A DNA stretch of 5,467 nt from contig CAYZJD010000325.1 of the NCBI GenBank assembly GCA_964478455.1, positions 1-5,467 of the forward strand, written 5' to 3'. Below, one piece after another: positions 1 through 5,467 of this stretch. Source of the stretch: CAYZJD01 sp964478455. GTDB lineage: Bacteria > Acidobacteriota > Terriglobia > Bryobacterales > Bryobacteraceae. Both the position numbers and the translations under genes were made by a program. Every line of letters starts with the position of its first letter. The stretch's first letter is position 1. A model generated the notes under the pieces. That model had not been told where the DNA came from. It saw only the letters and a program-made list of their open reading frames with translations, and made no database searches.

Positions 1-254
1 GCCAGCCGCCGCAACACGTCGCGCGACAGCGCCGGCGCGTATACGAACGACCGGCCCACCTTACGCCGCGTTGCGCCGCCCTTGCGCACCAGCCGGTCGA
101 GCAGCGTCATCACCGTCGTGTAGGCCAGGTTCCGGTTCGACGCGAGAACCCCGCGCACGTCCTTCACGTTGCCCTCGCCCAGCGCCCAGAGTGCCTTCAA
201 ACACTCCAGCTCCAGCGGCGGCGGAATGTCGCGCGGGGGAGCCGGCCGGCGCAT
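1..254 (-). CDS. BlaI/MecI/CopY-family winged-helix transcriptional repressor (partial, C-terminus beyond the left edge)
   Basis: This reading frame begins with ATG at 254-252 and stays open to the window edge, giving 84 complete codons. The visible protein starts MRRPAPPRDIPPPLELECLK. It then carries the family's helix-turn-helix: LKALWALGEGNVKDVRGVLA (about residues 19-38), the recognition-helix signature NLAYTTVMTLLDRLVRKG (42-59) and a basic wing, TRRKVGRSFVYAPALSRD (62-79). Members of this family are about 120-140 residues long and bind dyad operators as dimers; known ones repress beta-lactamase, mecA or copper genes. The C-terminal dimerisation domain and any BlaR1-type sensor gene lie outside the window, so the inducer is unknown. 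The start codon directly follows the stop codon of the upstream HD-domain gene (TAGATG), and AAGGA lies 7 nt before it, so start choice and translational coupling look secure. The residue after RKG is Gly (G60), where Leu is more usual as I recall the family. Family assignment is strong; regulatory target is unknown. Confidence 0.9.
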   Translation of the reverse strand, partial: MRRPAPPRDIPPPLELECLKALWALGEGNVKDVRGVLASNRNLAYTTVMTLLDRLVRKGGATRRKVGRSFVYAPALSRDVLRRL

Positions 255-1379
255 CTACTCTTCCTTGTTTAGGGCGTCCGACAACTTCTCGGCGAACAAC
301 GACGGCGTCTTCGGAGCGGGTGGGCCGTGCTTTTTCGGTGCGGGCTTCGCCGCGCCGGACTTCCCCCTCGGTGGAGAATCAGGATCCACCACCGGCGCCG
401 CCGCAACCGGCTCTTCTCCGTTCTCCAGGTAGCGCAGCTTCTTGAGCACGGTGCGGTCCAGCGGATGGCTGTAACCGGTCCACTCACCTTCGATGCGCGG
501 GTCCTGCTCTTCGAGGGCCCGCATGCACTCCATCTTCGAGTCCATGTCATCGAGATAGTGCAGCAGCAACGCCTCGCGGAACAGGGGCACCTTGGGTGAG
601 CCGAACTCGAGCTGGCCGTGATGGCTCAGCACCATGTGCTCCAGGAGCGACCGGAGCCGCGCGGGAAAGTCACCGAGCCCGCGCAGCTTCTCCTCGATCA
701 TCCGCAGACCGATGTGAATGTGGCCGAGCAACTGGCCCTCAGTCGTGTAACTGATGCTGCGTTCGTAGCTCAGCTCGTGGATCTTGCCGATGTCGTGCAG
801 CACCACCCCGGCCAGCAGCAGATCGTAGTCGATGTTCGCGTAATGGCGGGCGGCGAACTCCGCCAGCCGCGCGAGCGACAGCACGTGCTCCAGCAGGCCG
901 CCCAGATAGGCATGGTGCACCATCTTCGCCGCCGGCGCCCGCTTGTAGCGGCGCGCGATCTGCTCGTCGTTAAGGACCGCCTCAACGAGCGACCGCAGGT
1001 GCGGGTTCGTCATCCGCTCCACGATCCCGCGCAGATCCCGGAACATCTCCTCCGGGTCGCGCCTGGAGACCTGGAAGTAGTCGGAGGGGTCCACCTCCGC
1101 CTCGTCCACCCGCGCCATCTTGTGGATGGTGAGCTGCGGCCGGTTCTGGTAGATCTGCAGCAGACCCTTCACGCGGACGAAGTCGTCCCGGTCGAAGGTG
1201 TCCATCACCTCGCCGACGTTGTCCCACATCTTGGCGCTGATGTCGCCCGTCCGGTCGCCGAGCAGCAGCGAAAGGTACGGCTCGCCGGTTTTCTTCTGCC
1301 GCACGTCCTTGGAATGGACAAGGAAGGTGGTGGTCACCACCTGGTTCGGCTGCAATTCGCTGACGTAGGGAGATTTCAT
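255..1379 (-). CDS. YhaM-type 3'-5' exoribonuclease: OB-fold plus HD domain
   Basis: The product is 374 aa, starting MKSPYVSELQPNQVV. Residues about 14-92 form an OB-fold nucleic-acid-binding domain (for example LLLGDRTGDISAKMWDNV and VRVKGLLQIYQNRPQLTIHK). Residues about 150-285 form an HD metal-dependent phosphohydrolase domain: H165 in GGLLEHVLSLARLAE, the H195-D196 pair in VVLHDIGKI, H220/H222 in GHIHIG, H253-H254 in LSHHG and D277/D278 in LHYLDDMDSKM. This order is that of the YhaM/Cbf1 family, whose Bacillus subtilis member (about 314 aa) is a cytoplasmic Mn2+-dependent 3'-5' exonuclease acting on RNA and single-stranded DNA. The extra length is a Pro/Ala/Lys-rich tail (about 322-360) ending in a short amphipathic stretch. 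The start lies 16 nt after the stop of the parvulin gene and has no clear Shine-Dalgarno. The stop abuts the next start. All metal ligands expected by eye are present, so it looks active. Exact substrates are inferred from the family. Confidence 0.94.
   Translation of the reverse strand: MKSPYVSELQPNQVVTTTFLVHSKDVRQKKTGEPYLSLLLGDRTGDISAKMWDNVGEVMDTFDRDDFVRVKGLLQIYQNRPQLTIHKMARVDEAEVDPSDYFQVSRRDPEEMFRDLRGIVERMTNPHLRSLVEAVLNDEQIARRYKRAPAAKMVHHAYLGGLLEHVLSLARLAEFAARHYANIDYDLLLAGVVLHDIGKIHELSYERSISYTTEGQLLGHIHIGLRMIEEKLRGLGDFPARLRSLLEHMVLSHHGQLEFGSPKVPLFREALLLHYLDDMDSKMECMRALEEQDPRIEGEWTGYSHPLDRTVLKKLRYLENGEEPVAAAPVVDPDSPPRGKSGAAKPAPKKHGPPAPKTPSLFAEKLSDALNKEE
258..266 (-). promoter_or_regulatory. 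Ribosome binding site of the BlaI-family gene
   Basis: On the minus strand AAGGAAGAG ends three bases before the ATG. Its AAGGA core (266-262) lies 7 nt from the start codon. It is embedded in the last codons of the upstream gene (Lys-Glu-Glu-stop), which fits coupled translation. It is the best Shine-Dalgarno match of the three gene starts visible here. Confidence 0.7.
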
Positions 1380-1382
1380 CGG

Positions 1383-1397
1383 AGCGGGGCCGCCGCT
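1383..1397 (-). promoter_or_regulatory. Possible GC-rich hairpin over the exoribonuclease ribosome-binding region
   Basis: The minus strand reads AGCGG-CGGCC-CCGCT, a 5-bp perfect stem with a 5-nt loop. It fills most of the 16-nt gap before the ATG at 1379 and includes two bases of the preceding stop codon. No purine-rich Shine-Dalgarno is visible here. The stem could therefore reduce independent initiation and make translation depend on ribosomes arriving from the upstream gene. Short GC-rich inverted repeats are frequent by chance at this base composition, so this is tentative. It lacks a T-tract and is not a convincing terminator. Confidence 0.22.
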
Positions 1398-2553
1398 AAT
1401 TGGAACTCTTCGCCTTGGCCTTCGTCTTGGTGCCGGGAATCGGTATCAGCCACAGCAACCGCCGCCGCCGTGTCTGGCTGGCCACTTCCTCTTTCGTGAC
1501 CGTCTCCGGCTTCAATTGCGCCGGGTCCTTCCAACTGGTGTCCTTGCCGGGAGCGGCGCCGCTGTCCACGTAGCCGTCGCGGATCTCCAGGAACGCTTCC
1601 AGGCGCAGTTTGGTCAGGTACTCGCGCAGCGCCGGGTCGAACCGTGGCGGGTACAGCTTGTCCATGATCTCCGGCTGCGCTTCCTCGAAATCCGCCAAAC
1701 CCGCCTTGTGCACGTTCTCCACCCGGAGGATCAGGAAGCCGTTGGCCACCCGGATCGGATCGGTCACGTGGCCCCGGTCCTTGTCGAACACCAGGGCGGC
1801 GATCCGCGGATCCAGTTCGCCGCGCTTGAATCCGCCGAGGAACCCTTGGTTGCGCGCGCTTTCGGCGTCCGAATTGTCCCGCACCAGCTCGAAGAACTTC
1901 TCGCCGCGGCGCGCTCGCTCCACCAGCTCCTTCGCCTTCTTCTCGAGCGCCGGGATCTCCGCCTCGCTCTTGCCTGCCGTGCTCACCAGCAGCTCCCGCA
2001 GAAACACCCGCTCCTCGCGGATGAATTCATCCTTGTGCTCCTGGTAGTACTTCTCCAGCTCCGCCTTCGGCACGTTGATCTTGGCGCCCACTTCCTGCCC
2101 GATCACACGCTGGGTCAGGTAGTTGTTCTTCACCTCGGCCTTGAAGTCTTCAAACGGCATACCCGCATTGTCTCGGACCCATTGCTGGAACTTGTCCTGG
2201 TCGGCGATCTTGTTCTGAAGCTGGATGTCCGCCAGGAACTTGCTGACTTCCGTGTCCACGCTGACGTTCAGGTCCTTGGCCCGCTGCACCAGCAGCAGAC
2301 TGTCGATCCGGTTGCGAAGGATGTCGTTCTCCCGCTCGCGCAGGGCCTCTTCGAACTGGCGCCCGGACAGATTCCTCTGGCGCAGGTCGGCGATGATTTG
2401 CCGGCGGGTCCGCTCCAGTTCGGTCTTGGTGATGATCTCGTTGTTCACCTTGGCGACAATCATCTCGAGCGTCGTGACGTTGGCGTCCGCCGCGAGCGCC
2501 GCCCCTGCCAGGCACACAGTCAACACACTGCCTACTGCGGTCATGTTTCCCAT
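1396..2553 (-). CDS. SurA/PpiC-type parvulin-family periplasmic chaperone with degenerate PPIase site
   Basis: From ATG 2553 the product is 385 aa. Residues 1-21 look like a Sec signal peptide (hydrophobic stretch TAVGSVLTVCLAGAALA, AxA cleavage near 21). The Cys at 14 is not in a lipobox, so this is probably not a lipoprotein. Residues about 27-175 resemble the helical SurA N-terminal chaperone domain (IVAKVNNEIITKTELERTRR). Residues about 180-280 are a PpiC/parvulin domain, recognisable from DNSDAESARNQGFLGGFKRG and ending GFLILRVENV. Positions matching Pin1 His59, Cys113 and His157 are E187, A230 and L274, so isomerase activity is doubtful. The family helps outer-membrane or exported proteins fold. 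The C-terminus is basic with a short hydrophobic core (362-385, RRRRLLWLIPIPG). The start is uncertain. ATG 2553 has a weak TAGGT 8 nt upstream. ATG 2607 overlaps the mfd stop (ATGA) and would add 18 residues including Arg-Arg, but uses AGG and ATA codons atypical here. ATG 2544 (Met4) is also possible. Family call is firm; the role is inferred. Confidence 0.9.
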   Translation of the reverse strand: MGNMTAVGSVLTVCLAGAALAADANVTTLEMIVAKVNNEIITKTELERTRRQIIADLRQRNLSGRQFEEALRERENDILRNRIDSLLLVQRAKDLNVSVDTEVSKFLADIQLQNKIADQDKFQQWVRDNAGMPFEDFKAEVKNNYLTQRVIGQEVGAKINVPKAELEKYYQEHKDEFIREERVFLRELLVSTAGKSEAEIPALEKKAKELVERARRGEKFFELVRDNSDAESARNQGFLGGFKRGELDPRIAALVFDKDRGHVTDPIRVANGFLILRVENVHKAGLADFEEAQPEIMDKLYPPRFDPALREYLTKLRLEAFLEIRDGYVDSGAAPGKDTSWKDPAQLKPETVTKEEVASQTRRRRLLWLIPIPGTKTKAKAKSSN

Positions 2554-2557
2554 TATC
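2552..2557 (-). promoter_or_regulatory. Possible -10 element of an internal promoter for the parvulin gene
   Basis: The minus strand has GATAAT, matching five of six bases of the TATAAT consensus. It ends 7 nt before the ATG at 2544-2542 (Met4 of the chosen protein), so a transcript from it would start at or next to that ATG and be leaderless. At 17-nt spacing the upstream hexamer is GTGCAC, a poor -35. The hexamer overlaps the preferred start codon at 2553, so both features cannot be used on the same transcript. Low confidence. Confidence 0.2.
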
Positions 2558-2563
2558 GAATAC

Positions 2564-2575
2564 CTACGGTCGTAG
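2564..2575. promoter_or_regulatory. Candidate BlaI/CopY-type operator dyad upstream of the parvulin gene
   Basis: The plus strand reads CTACG-GT-CGTAG, a perfect 5+2+5 inverted repeat in the 50-nt gap between the mfd stop and the parvulin start. Its core, TACG-nn-CGTA, has the spacing of the TACA-nn-TGTA operators of CopY and BlaI/MecI repressors, and a repressor of that family is encoded in this cluster. It overlaps the weak TAGGT ribosome-binding site. It also lies just upstream of a GATAAT hexamer, where a bound repressor could block a promoter. A 5-bp-arm dyad has a chance of a few percent of appearing in a gap this short, so the assignment is suggestive only. Confidence 0.35.
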
Positions 2576-2603
2576 TGCACGAATGCCACCTGCCACCGCG
2601 AAC

Positions 2604-5467
2604 TCATCCGGTTCCCAGGCCGGCCAGCTTCTCCTTCAGGACCGAGAACACGCTGGACGCACGCGCGCCGCCGTCCGCCGGCAGCCGCAGCACGCCGGCC
2701 GGCGTGAATTGCGCTCCCTGCGTCCGGCGCACAAGGTCCATCAGGCGTCCCGGATCCACCCGCGACTCCGGGTGAAACTTCAGGTTGAGATATCCCTGCC
2801 GCCGGTCGACCGAGGTGATCCCTAACCGCTCCGCCATCGACTTCAGCAGCGAGAATTCCAGCAGGTTGGACACTGCTTCGGGCGGCGGCCCGTACCGGTC
2901 CGCCAGGTCCGCCAGAATCCGCTCGGCCTGTTCGCATTCCGCCGCATCGGCGATCCGCTTGTACACGCGCAACCGCTGGTGCTCGTCGGCGATGTAGTCC
3001 GGCGGGATGCGGATGTCGATCCCCAGGTTCAGCGTCGAGTGGATCTCGAGCGGCATCTCCTCTCCCTTCAACTCTCGGACCGTCTCCTCGAGCATCTTCA
3101 AGTAGGTGTCGAAACCCACGGCGTCAATGTGCCCGTGCTGCTCCCCGCCGAGCAGGTTGCCTGCGCCCCGCAGTTCGAGATCGAGCGCCGCGATCTTAAA
3201 GCCGGCTCCCAATTCGCTGAACTCCTTCAAGGCCGCCAGCCGCTTCCGGGCGGTCTCGGTCAACTCCGTGTCCGATGGAACCAGAAGGTACGCATAGGCG
3301 CGGCGGTTGCTGCGTCCAACGCGCCCCCGCAACTGGTACAGCTCGGAGAGGCCATAGCGCTCGGCGCGGTCGATGAGGATGGTGTTGGCGAGAGGAATGT
3401 CGAGCCCGTTTTCTATAATTGTAGTACAAATGAGCAGGTCGGACTCGTGTTTCATGAAGCCCAGCATCACCTTCTCCAGCAACGCCTCGCTCATCTGCCC
3501 GTGACCGACGGCCACGCGGCAGCCCGGTACCAGGGATCGCACCAGCGACGCCCGGTCCCAGATCGTGTCCACTCGGTTGTGGACAAAGTAGATCTGCCCG
3601 CCCCGGCTCATCTCCTGCTCGATGGCGGCTTTGATCAGCTCCGGGTTGAAGTGGGCAACCACGGTGTGGATTGCCAGTCGGTCCTTGGGCGGCGTCTCGA
3701 TGACGGACATGTCGCGCAGTCCGACGAGCGACATGTGGAGCGTGCGCGGGATCGGCGTGGCCGTCATCGTGAGCACGTCGACGTTCTTGCGGAGCTGCTT
3801 CAGCCGCTCCTTGTGGCGGACGCCGAAGCGCTGCTCCTCGTCGACGACGAGCAGCCCGAGGTCGCGGAACTCGACATCGCCGGACAACAGCCGGTGCGTC
3901 CCGATGACAATATCCACCCTGCCGGCCGAGAGGTCTTCGACCACCTGTTTTCGCTCCCTCGGCGACAGGAACCGGCTCAGCATCTCGACGCGCACGGGGA
4001 ACGGCGCGAAGCGCGTCTTGAAGGTCTCGTAGTGCTGGAAGCACAAGACCGTGGTGGGAGCGAGCACCGCCACCTGGCGGCCGTCGCCGAGCGCCTTGAA
4101 CGCCGCCCGCATCGCCACCTCGGTCTTGCCGAATCCGACGTCGCCGCACAGCAGGCGGTCCATCGGCTGCGGATTTTCCATGTCGCGCTTGATCTCCTGG
4201 GCCGCGGTAAGCTGGTCGCGAGTCTCGGTGAACTCGAAGGCGTCCTCGAACTCACGCTGCCAGTTGCTGTCGGGCGAATAAGCGAAACCAGCGGCGAGCC
4301 GGCGTTCGGCGTAGAGTTTGAGCAACTCGTCCGCCATGTCGCGCAGCTTCGACTTCACCCGCGCGCGGGTGCGATTCCAAGTGACTCCGCCCAGCCGGTC
4401 GAGCGACGGCGCCCCGTCCCCGGCGCCGCGGTACTTCTGCACGAGATCCATCCTCGCCAGCGGCACGTAGAGCCGCGCATCGCCCGCGTATTCGAGCAGC
4501 ATGTAGTCGCCCTTCTGCTCGCCCTGCGCGATCTCTCTCAAACCGGCGAAGCGGCCGATCCCGTGCTCGGCGTGCACCACGTAATCACCCGGCTGGAGGT
4601 CCACCATCTCGGCGGAGAACCTCGCAAGCTGCGCCCGGCCCGAAGGCCGCGCCACCAGGTCGGAGACGTCGAACAGGTCCTCGGCCCCGATGAGGGCGAC
4701 CTTCGCCGCCGGGAAGACTACTCCCCGCCGCACCAGGCCCTTCGCCAGGAACGTGCTTGCCACCGAGCCGGCCAGATACGCGCGCTCCGCCAGGTAACCC
4801 GGCGTCCCGGTCTCCGGCTCCGAGCCCAACTGGTACGGCACGGCGTATTCGTGGAGGATGTCCGCAAGGCGCTCCAGTTCGCCGTTCGAGGCGGCAAAGA
4901 ACACTACCCGGTAGCCGTCCTCAACCAGGTTCCGAGCCTCGGCCACCGCCACCTGCATGTTGCCGTGGAAGACGATCGACGGCCGCGTGGGGATGTGGCC
5001 GGCGCCCTCCGCCTCCAGTGCCAGCTCCGCGAGGTGGACCTGGGCGCCGCGGGCCGCCTGCTCCTCCAGTTCCTCGAAGCGCAGGAACAGCTTCTCCGGC
5101 GGGCACAACGCGCTTCCGGCCAGCTCGAGCCGCTTCCACAAACGCTCCGCCGCGCCTCGGACTTCCTCCGGCTCGTCCCAAACCACGATCGCGTCCCAGG
5201 CAACCGTCAACAGGGAATCGTTGCGCGAGCGAACGAGGGGCACGAGAAACTCCCAGCCCGGGAACGTTTCCTCCGCGTGGGGAACGAATTCGCGTCCCAA
5301 CCGCTCATACAGTTCAGCCAGGATCTTCCTCGATCGCGGGACTTCCACCAGCGGCAGCAGTAGGCAATCTTCGACCTTCAGCGCCGACCGCTGCGTTTCC
5401 ACGTCGAACCGCCGCATCGATTCGATCTGGTCGCCCAGTAACTCGATGCGCACCGGGCGCTCGGATT
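2604..5467 (-). CDS. mfd: Transcription-repair coupling factor Mfd (partial, N-terminus beyond the right edge)
   Basis: The frame is open to the window edge. The first in-frame GTG (5453) lies inside the conserved stretch RPVRIELLGDQIESMRRFD, so it is not the start. About 953 residues are visible and roughly 190-200 are missing, judged against the usual length of about 1150. Numbering from that GTG, the order is: end of the UvrB-like module and linker domains (1-280); CarD-like RNA polymerase-interacting domain (about 284-342, GDYVVHAEHGIGRFAGL); SF2 translocase with Walker A GDVGFGKTE (437-445), DEEQ (538-541), TATPIPRT (564-571), TTIIENGLDIP (677-687) and QLRGRVGRS (707-715); the TRG motif GAGFKIAALDLELRGAGNLL (749-768); and the C-terminal D7 domain (about 800-949). 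Mfd binds RNA polymerase stalled at lesions, pushes it off using ATP and recruits UvrA. All translocase motifs are intact. It appears to be the upstream gene of the visible cluster; its promoter is not in view. Confidence 0.98.
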   Translation of the reverse strand, partial: SERPVRIELLGDQIESMRRFDVETQRSALKVEDCLLLPLVEVPRSRKILAELYERLGREFVPHAEETFPGWEFLVPLVRSRNDSLLTVAWDAIVVWDEPEEVRGAAERLWKRLELAGSALCPPEKLFLRFEELEEQAARGAQVHLAELALEAEGAGHIPTRPSIVFHGNMQVAVAEARNLVEDGYRVVFFAASNGELERLADILHEYAVPYQLGSEPETGTPGYLAERAYLAGSVASTFLAKGLVRRGVVFPAAKVALIGAEDLFDVSDLVARPSGRAQLARFSAEMVDLQPGDYVVHAEHGIGRFAGLREIAQGEQKGDYMLLEYAGDARLYVPLARMDLVQKYRGAGDGAPSLDRLGGVTWNRTRARVKSKLRDMADELLKLYAERRLAAGFAYSPDSNWQREFEDAFEFTETRDQLTAAQEIKRDMENPQPMDRLLCGDVGFGKTEVAMRAAFKALGDGRQVAVLAPTTVLCFQHYETFKTRFAPFPVRVEMLSRFLSPRERKQVVEDLSAGRVDIVIGTHRLLSGDVEFRDLGLLVVDEEQRFGVRHKERLKQLRKNVDVLTMTATPIPRTLHMSLVGLRDMSVIETPPKDRLAIHTVVAHFNPELIKAAIEQEMSRGGQIYFVHNRVDTIWDRASLVRSLVPGCRVAVGHGQMSEALLEKVMLGFMKHESDLLICTTIIENGLDIPLANTILIDRAERYGLSELYQLRGRVGRSNRRAYAYLLVPSDTELTETARKRLAALKEFSELGAGFKIAALDLELRGAGNLLGGEQHGHIDAVGFDTYLKMLEETVRELKGEEMPLEIHSTLNLGIDIRIPPDYIADEHQRLRVYKRIADAAECEQAERILADLADRYGPPPEAVSNLLEFSLLKSMAERLGITSVDRRQGYLNLKFHPESRVDPGRLMDLVRRTQGAQFTPAGVLRLPADGGARASSVFSVLKEKLAGLGTG
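3408..3430. other. AT-rich pocket with a small palindrome inside mfd
   Basis: Within GC-rich mfd this stretch is strongly AT-rich and encodes the helicase motif TTIIEN with the AT-ending codons ACT ACA ATT ATA. The plus strand contains a perfect TATAAT (3414-3419) followed by TTGTA-G-TACAA (3419-3429), an 11-nt palindrome. No matching -35 box lies 16-18 nt upstream on the plus strand, so promoter function is not supported. It is recorded as a compositional anomaly. Confidence 0.4.

Noticed and set aside
1380..1395. Rho-independent terminator between the parvulin and exoribonuclease genes
   Set aside because: The GC stem is only 5 bp, overlaps the stop codon and has no following T-tract. The next gene starts at once.
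618..1499. A 293-codon plus-strand frame opposite the exoribonuclease
   Set aside because: It has the same codon-register artefact and its translation is His/Leu/Val/Arg-rich without a family signature. The antisense strand encodes a clear OB-HD protein.
1516..2775. A 419-codon plus-strand frame opposite the parvulin gene
   Set aside because: It is again in register with the real gene and lacks any recognisable domain. It also crosses the mfd-parvulin gap without sign of its own start signals.
2608..2937. Upstream extension of the parvulin frame to an ATG at 2937
   Set aside because: It would overlap the conserved D7 domain of mfd by over 300 nt. The extension is Gly/Ala/Pro/Arg-rich low-complexity sequence and would bury the signal peptide.
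3385..3419. Plus-strand sigma-70-like promoter with TTGGCG and TATAAT inside mfd
   Set aside because: The spacing between the two hexamers is 23 nt, far from the usual 16-18. No closer -35 match exists, and no plus-strand gene follows.
2979..5363. A 794-codon open frame on the plus strand opposite mfd
   Set aside because: It is in exact codon register with mfd, so its stops would need TTA, CTA or TCA codons in mfd, which are rare at this GC content. The translation has no recognisable domain, and mfd motifs are intact on the other strand.
5451..5453. GTG at 5453 as the mfd start codon
   Set aside because: Conserved Mfd sequence (SERPV) continues in frame upstream to the window edge and the family has about 190-200 further N-terminal residues, so the gene is simply cut by the window.

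Overview
The window is a compact, entirely minus-strand gene cluster from a high-GC bacterium. Read in transcription order (right to left) it holds: the C-terminal five-sixths of mfd (runs off the right edge); a secreted SurA/PpiC-type parvulin-family protein; a YhaM-type OB-fold plus HD-domain 3'-5' exoribonuclease; and the N-terminal half of a BlaI/MecI/CopY-family winged-helix repressor (runs off the left edge). Gene spacing is very tight: 50 nt (or a 4-nt ATGA overlap, depending on the start chosen), 16 nt, and 0 nt (TAGATG). A single polycistronic transcript is therefore the simplest reading. There is no gene-free stretch above 300 bases, and I saw no RNA gene, mobile element, CRISPR array or strong terminator.

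Organism: the GC-rich codon use, the mfd/parvulin/YhaM-like/BlaI-family combination and the flavour of the proteins suggest Acidobacteriota, perhaps Bryobacterales/Solibacter-like. This is an impression from remembered protein families and was not tested by a search.

Functionally, Mfd removes stalled RNA polymerase at DNA lesions. The parvulin-like protein is probably an envelope chaperone. The HD protein probably trims RNA 3' ends. The BlaI-family protein probably represses transcription. They do not form one obvious pathway.

The most suggestive signal is a perfect dyad, CTACG-GT-CGTAG, just upstream of the parvulin gene. Its layout (TACG-nn-CGTA) matches the TACA-nn-TGTA architecture of BlaI/CopY operators, and a BlaI-type repressor is encoded in the same cluster. 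It sits directly upstream of a GATAAT hexamer lying 7 nt before an in-frame ATG. This hints at an internal, possibly repressor-controlled promoter for the downstream genes.

A second observation is that the parvulin domain has lost the residues matching the Pin1 active-site His, Cys and His, so it may act as a chaperone without isomerase activity. Otherwise the window looks like ordinary chromosomal housekeeping DNA, and I see no clearly new system.
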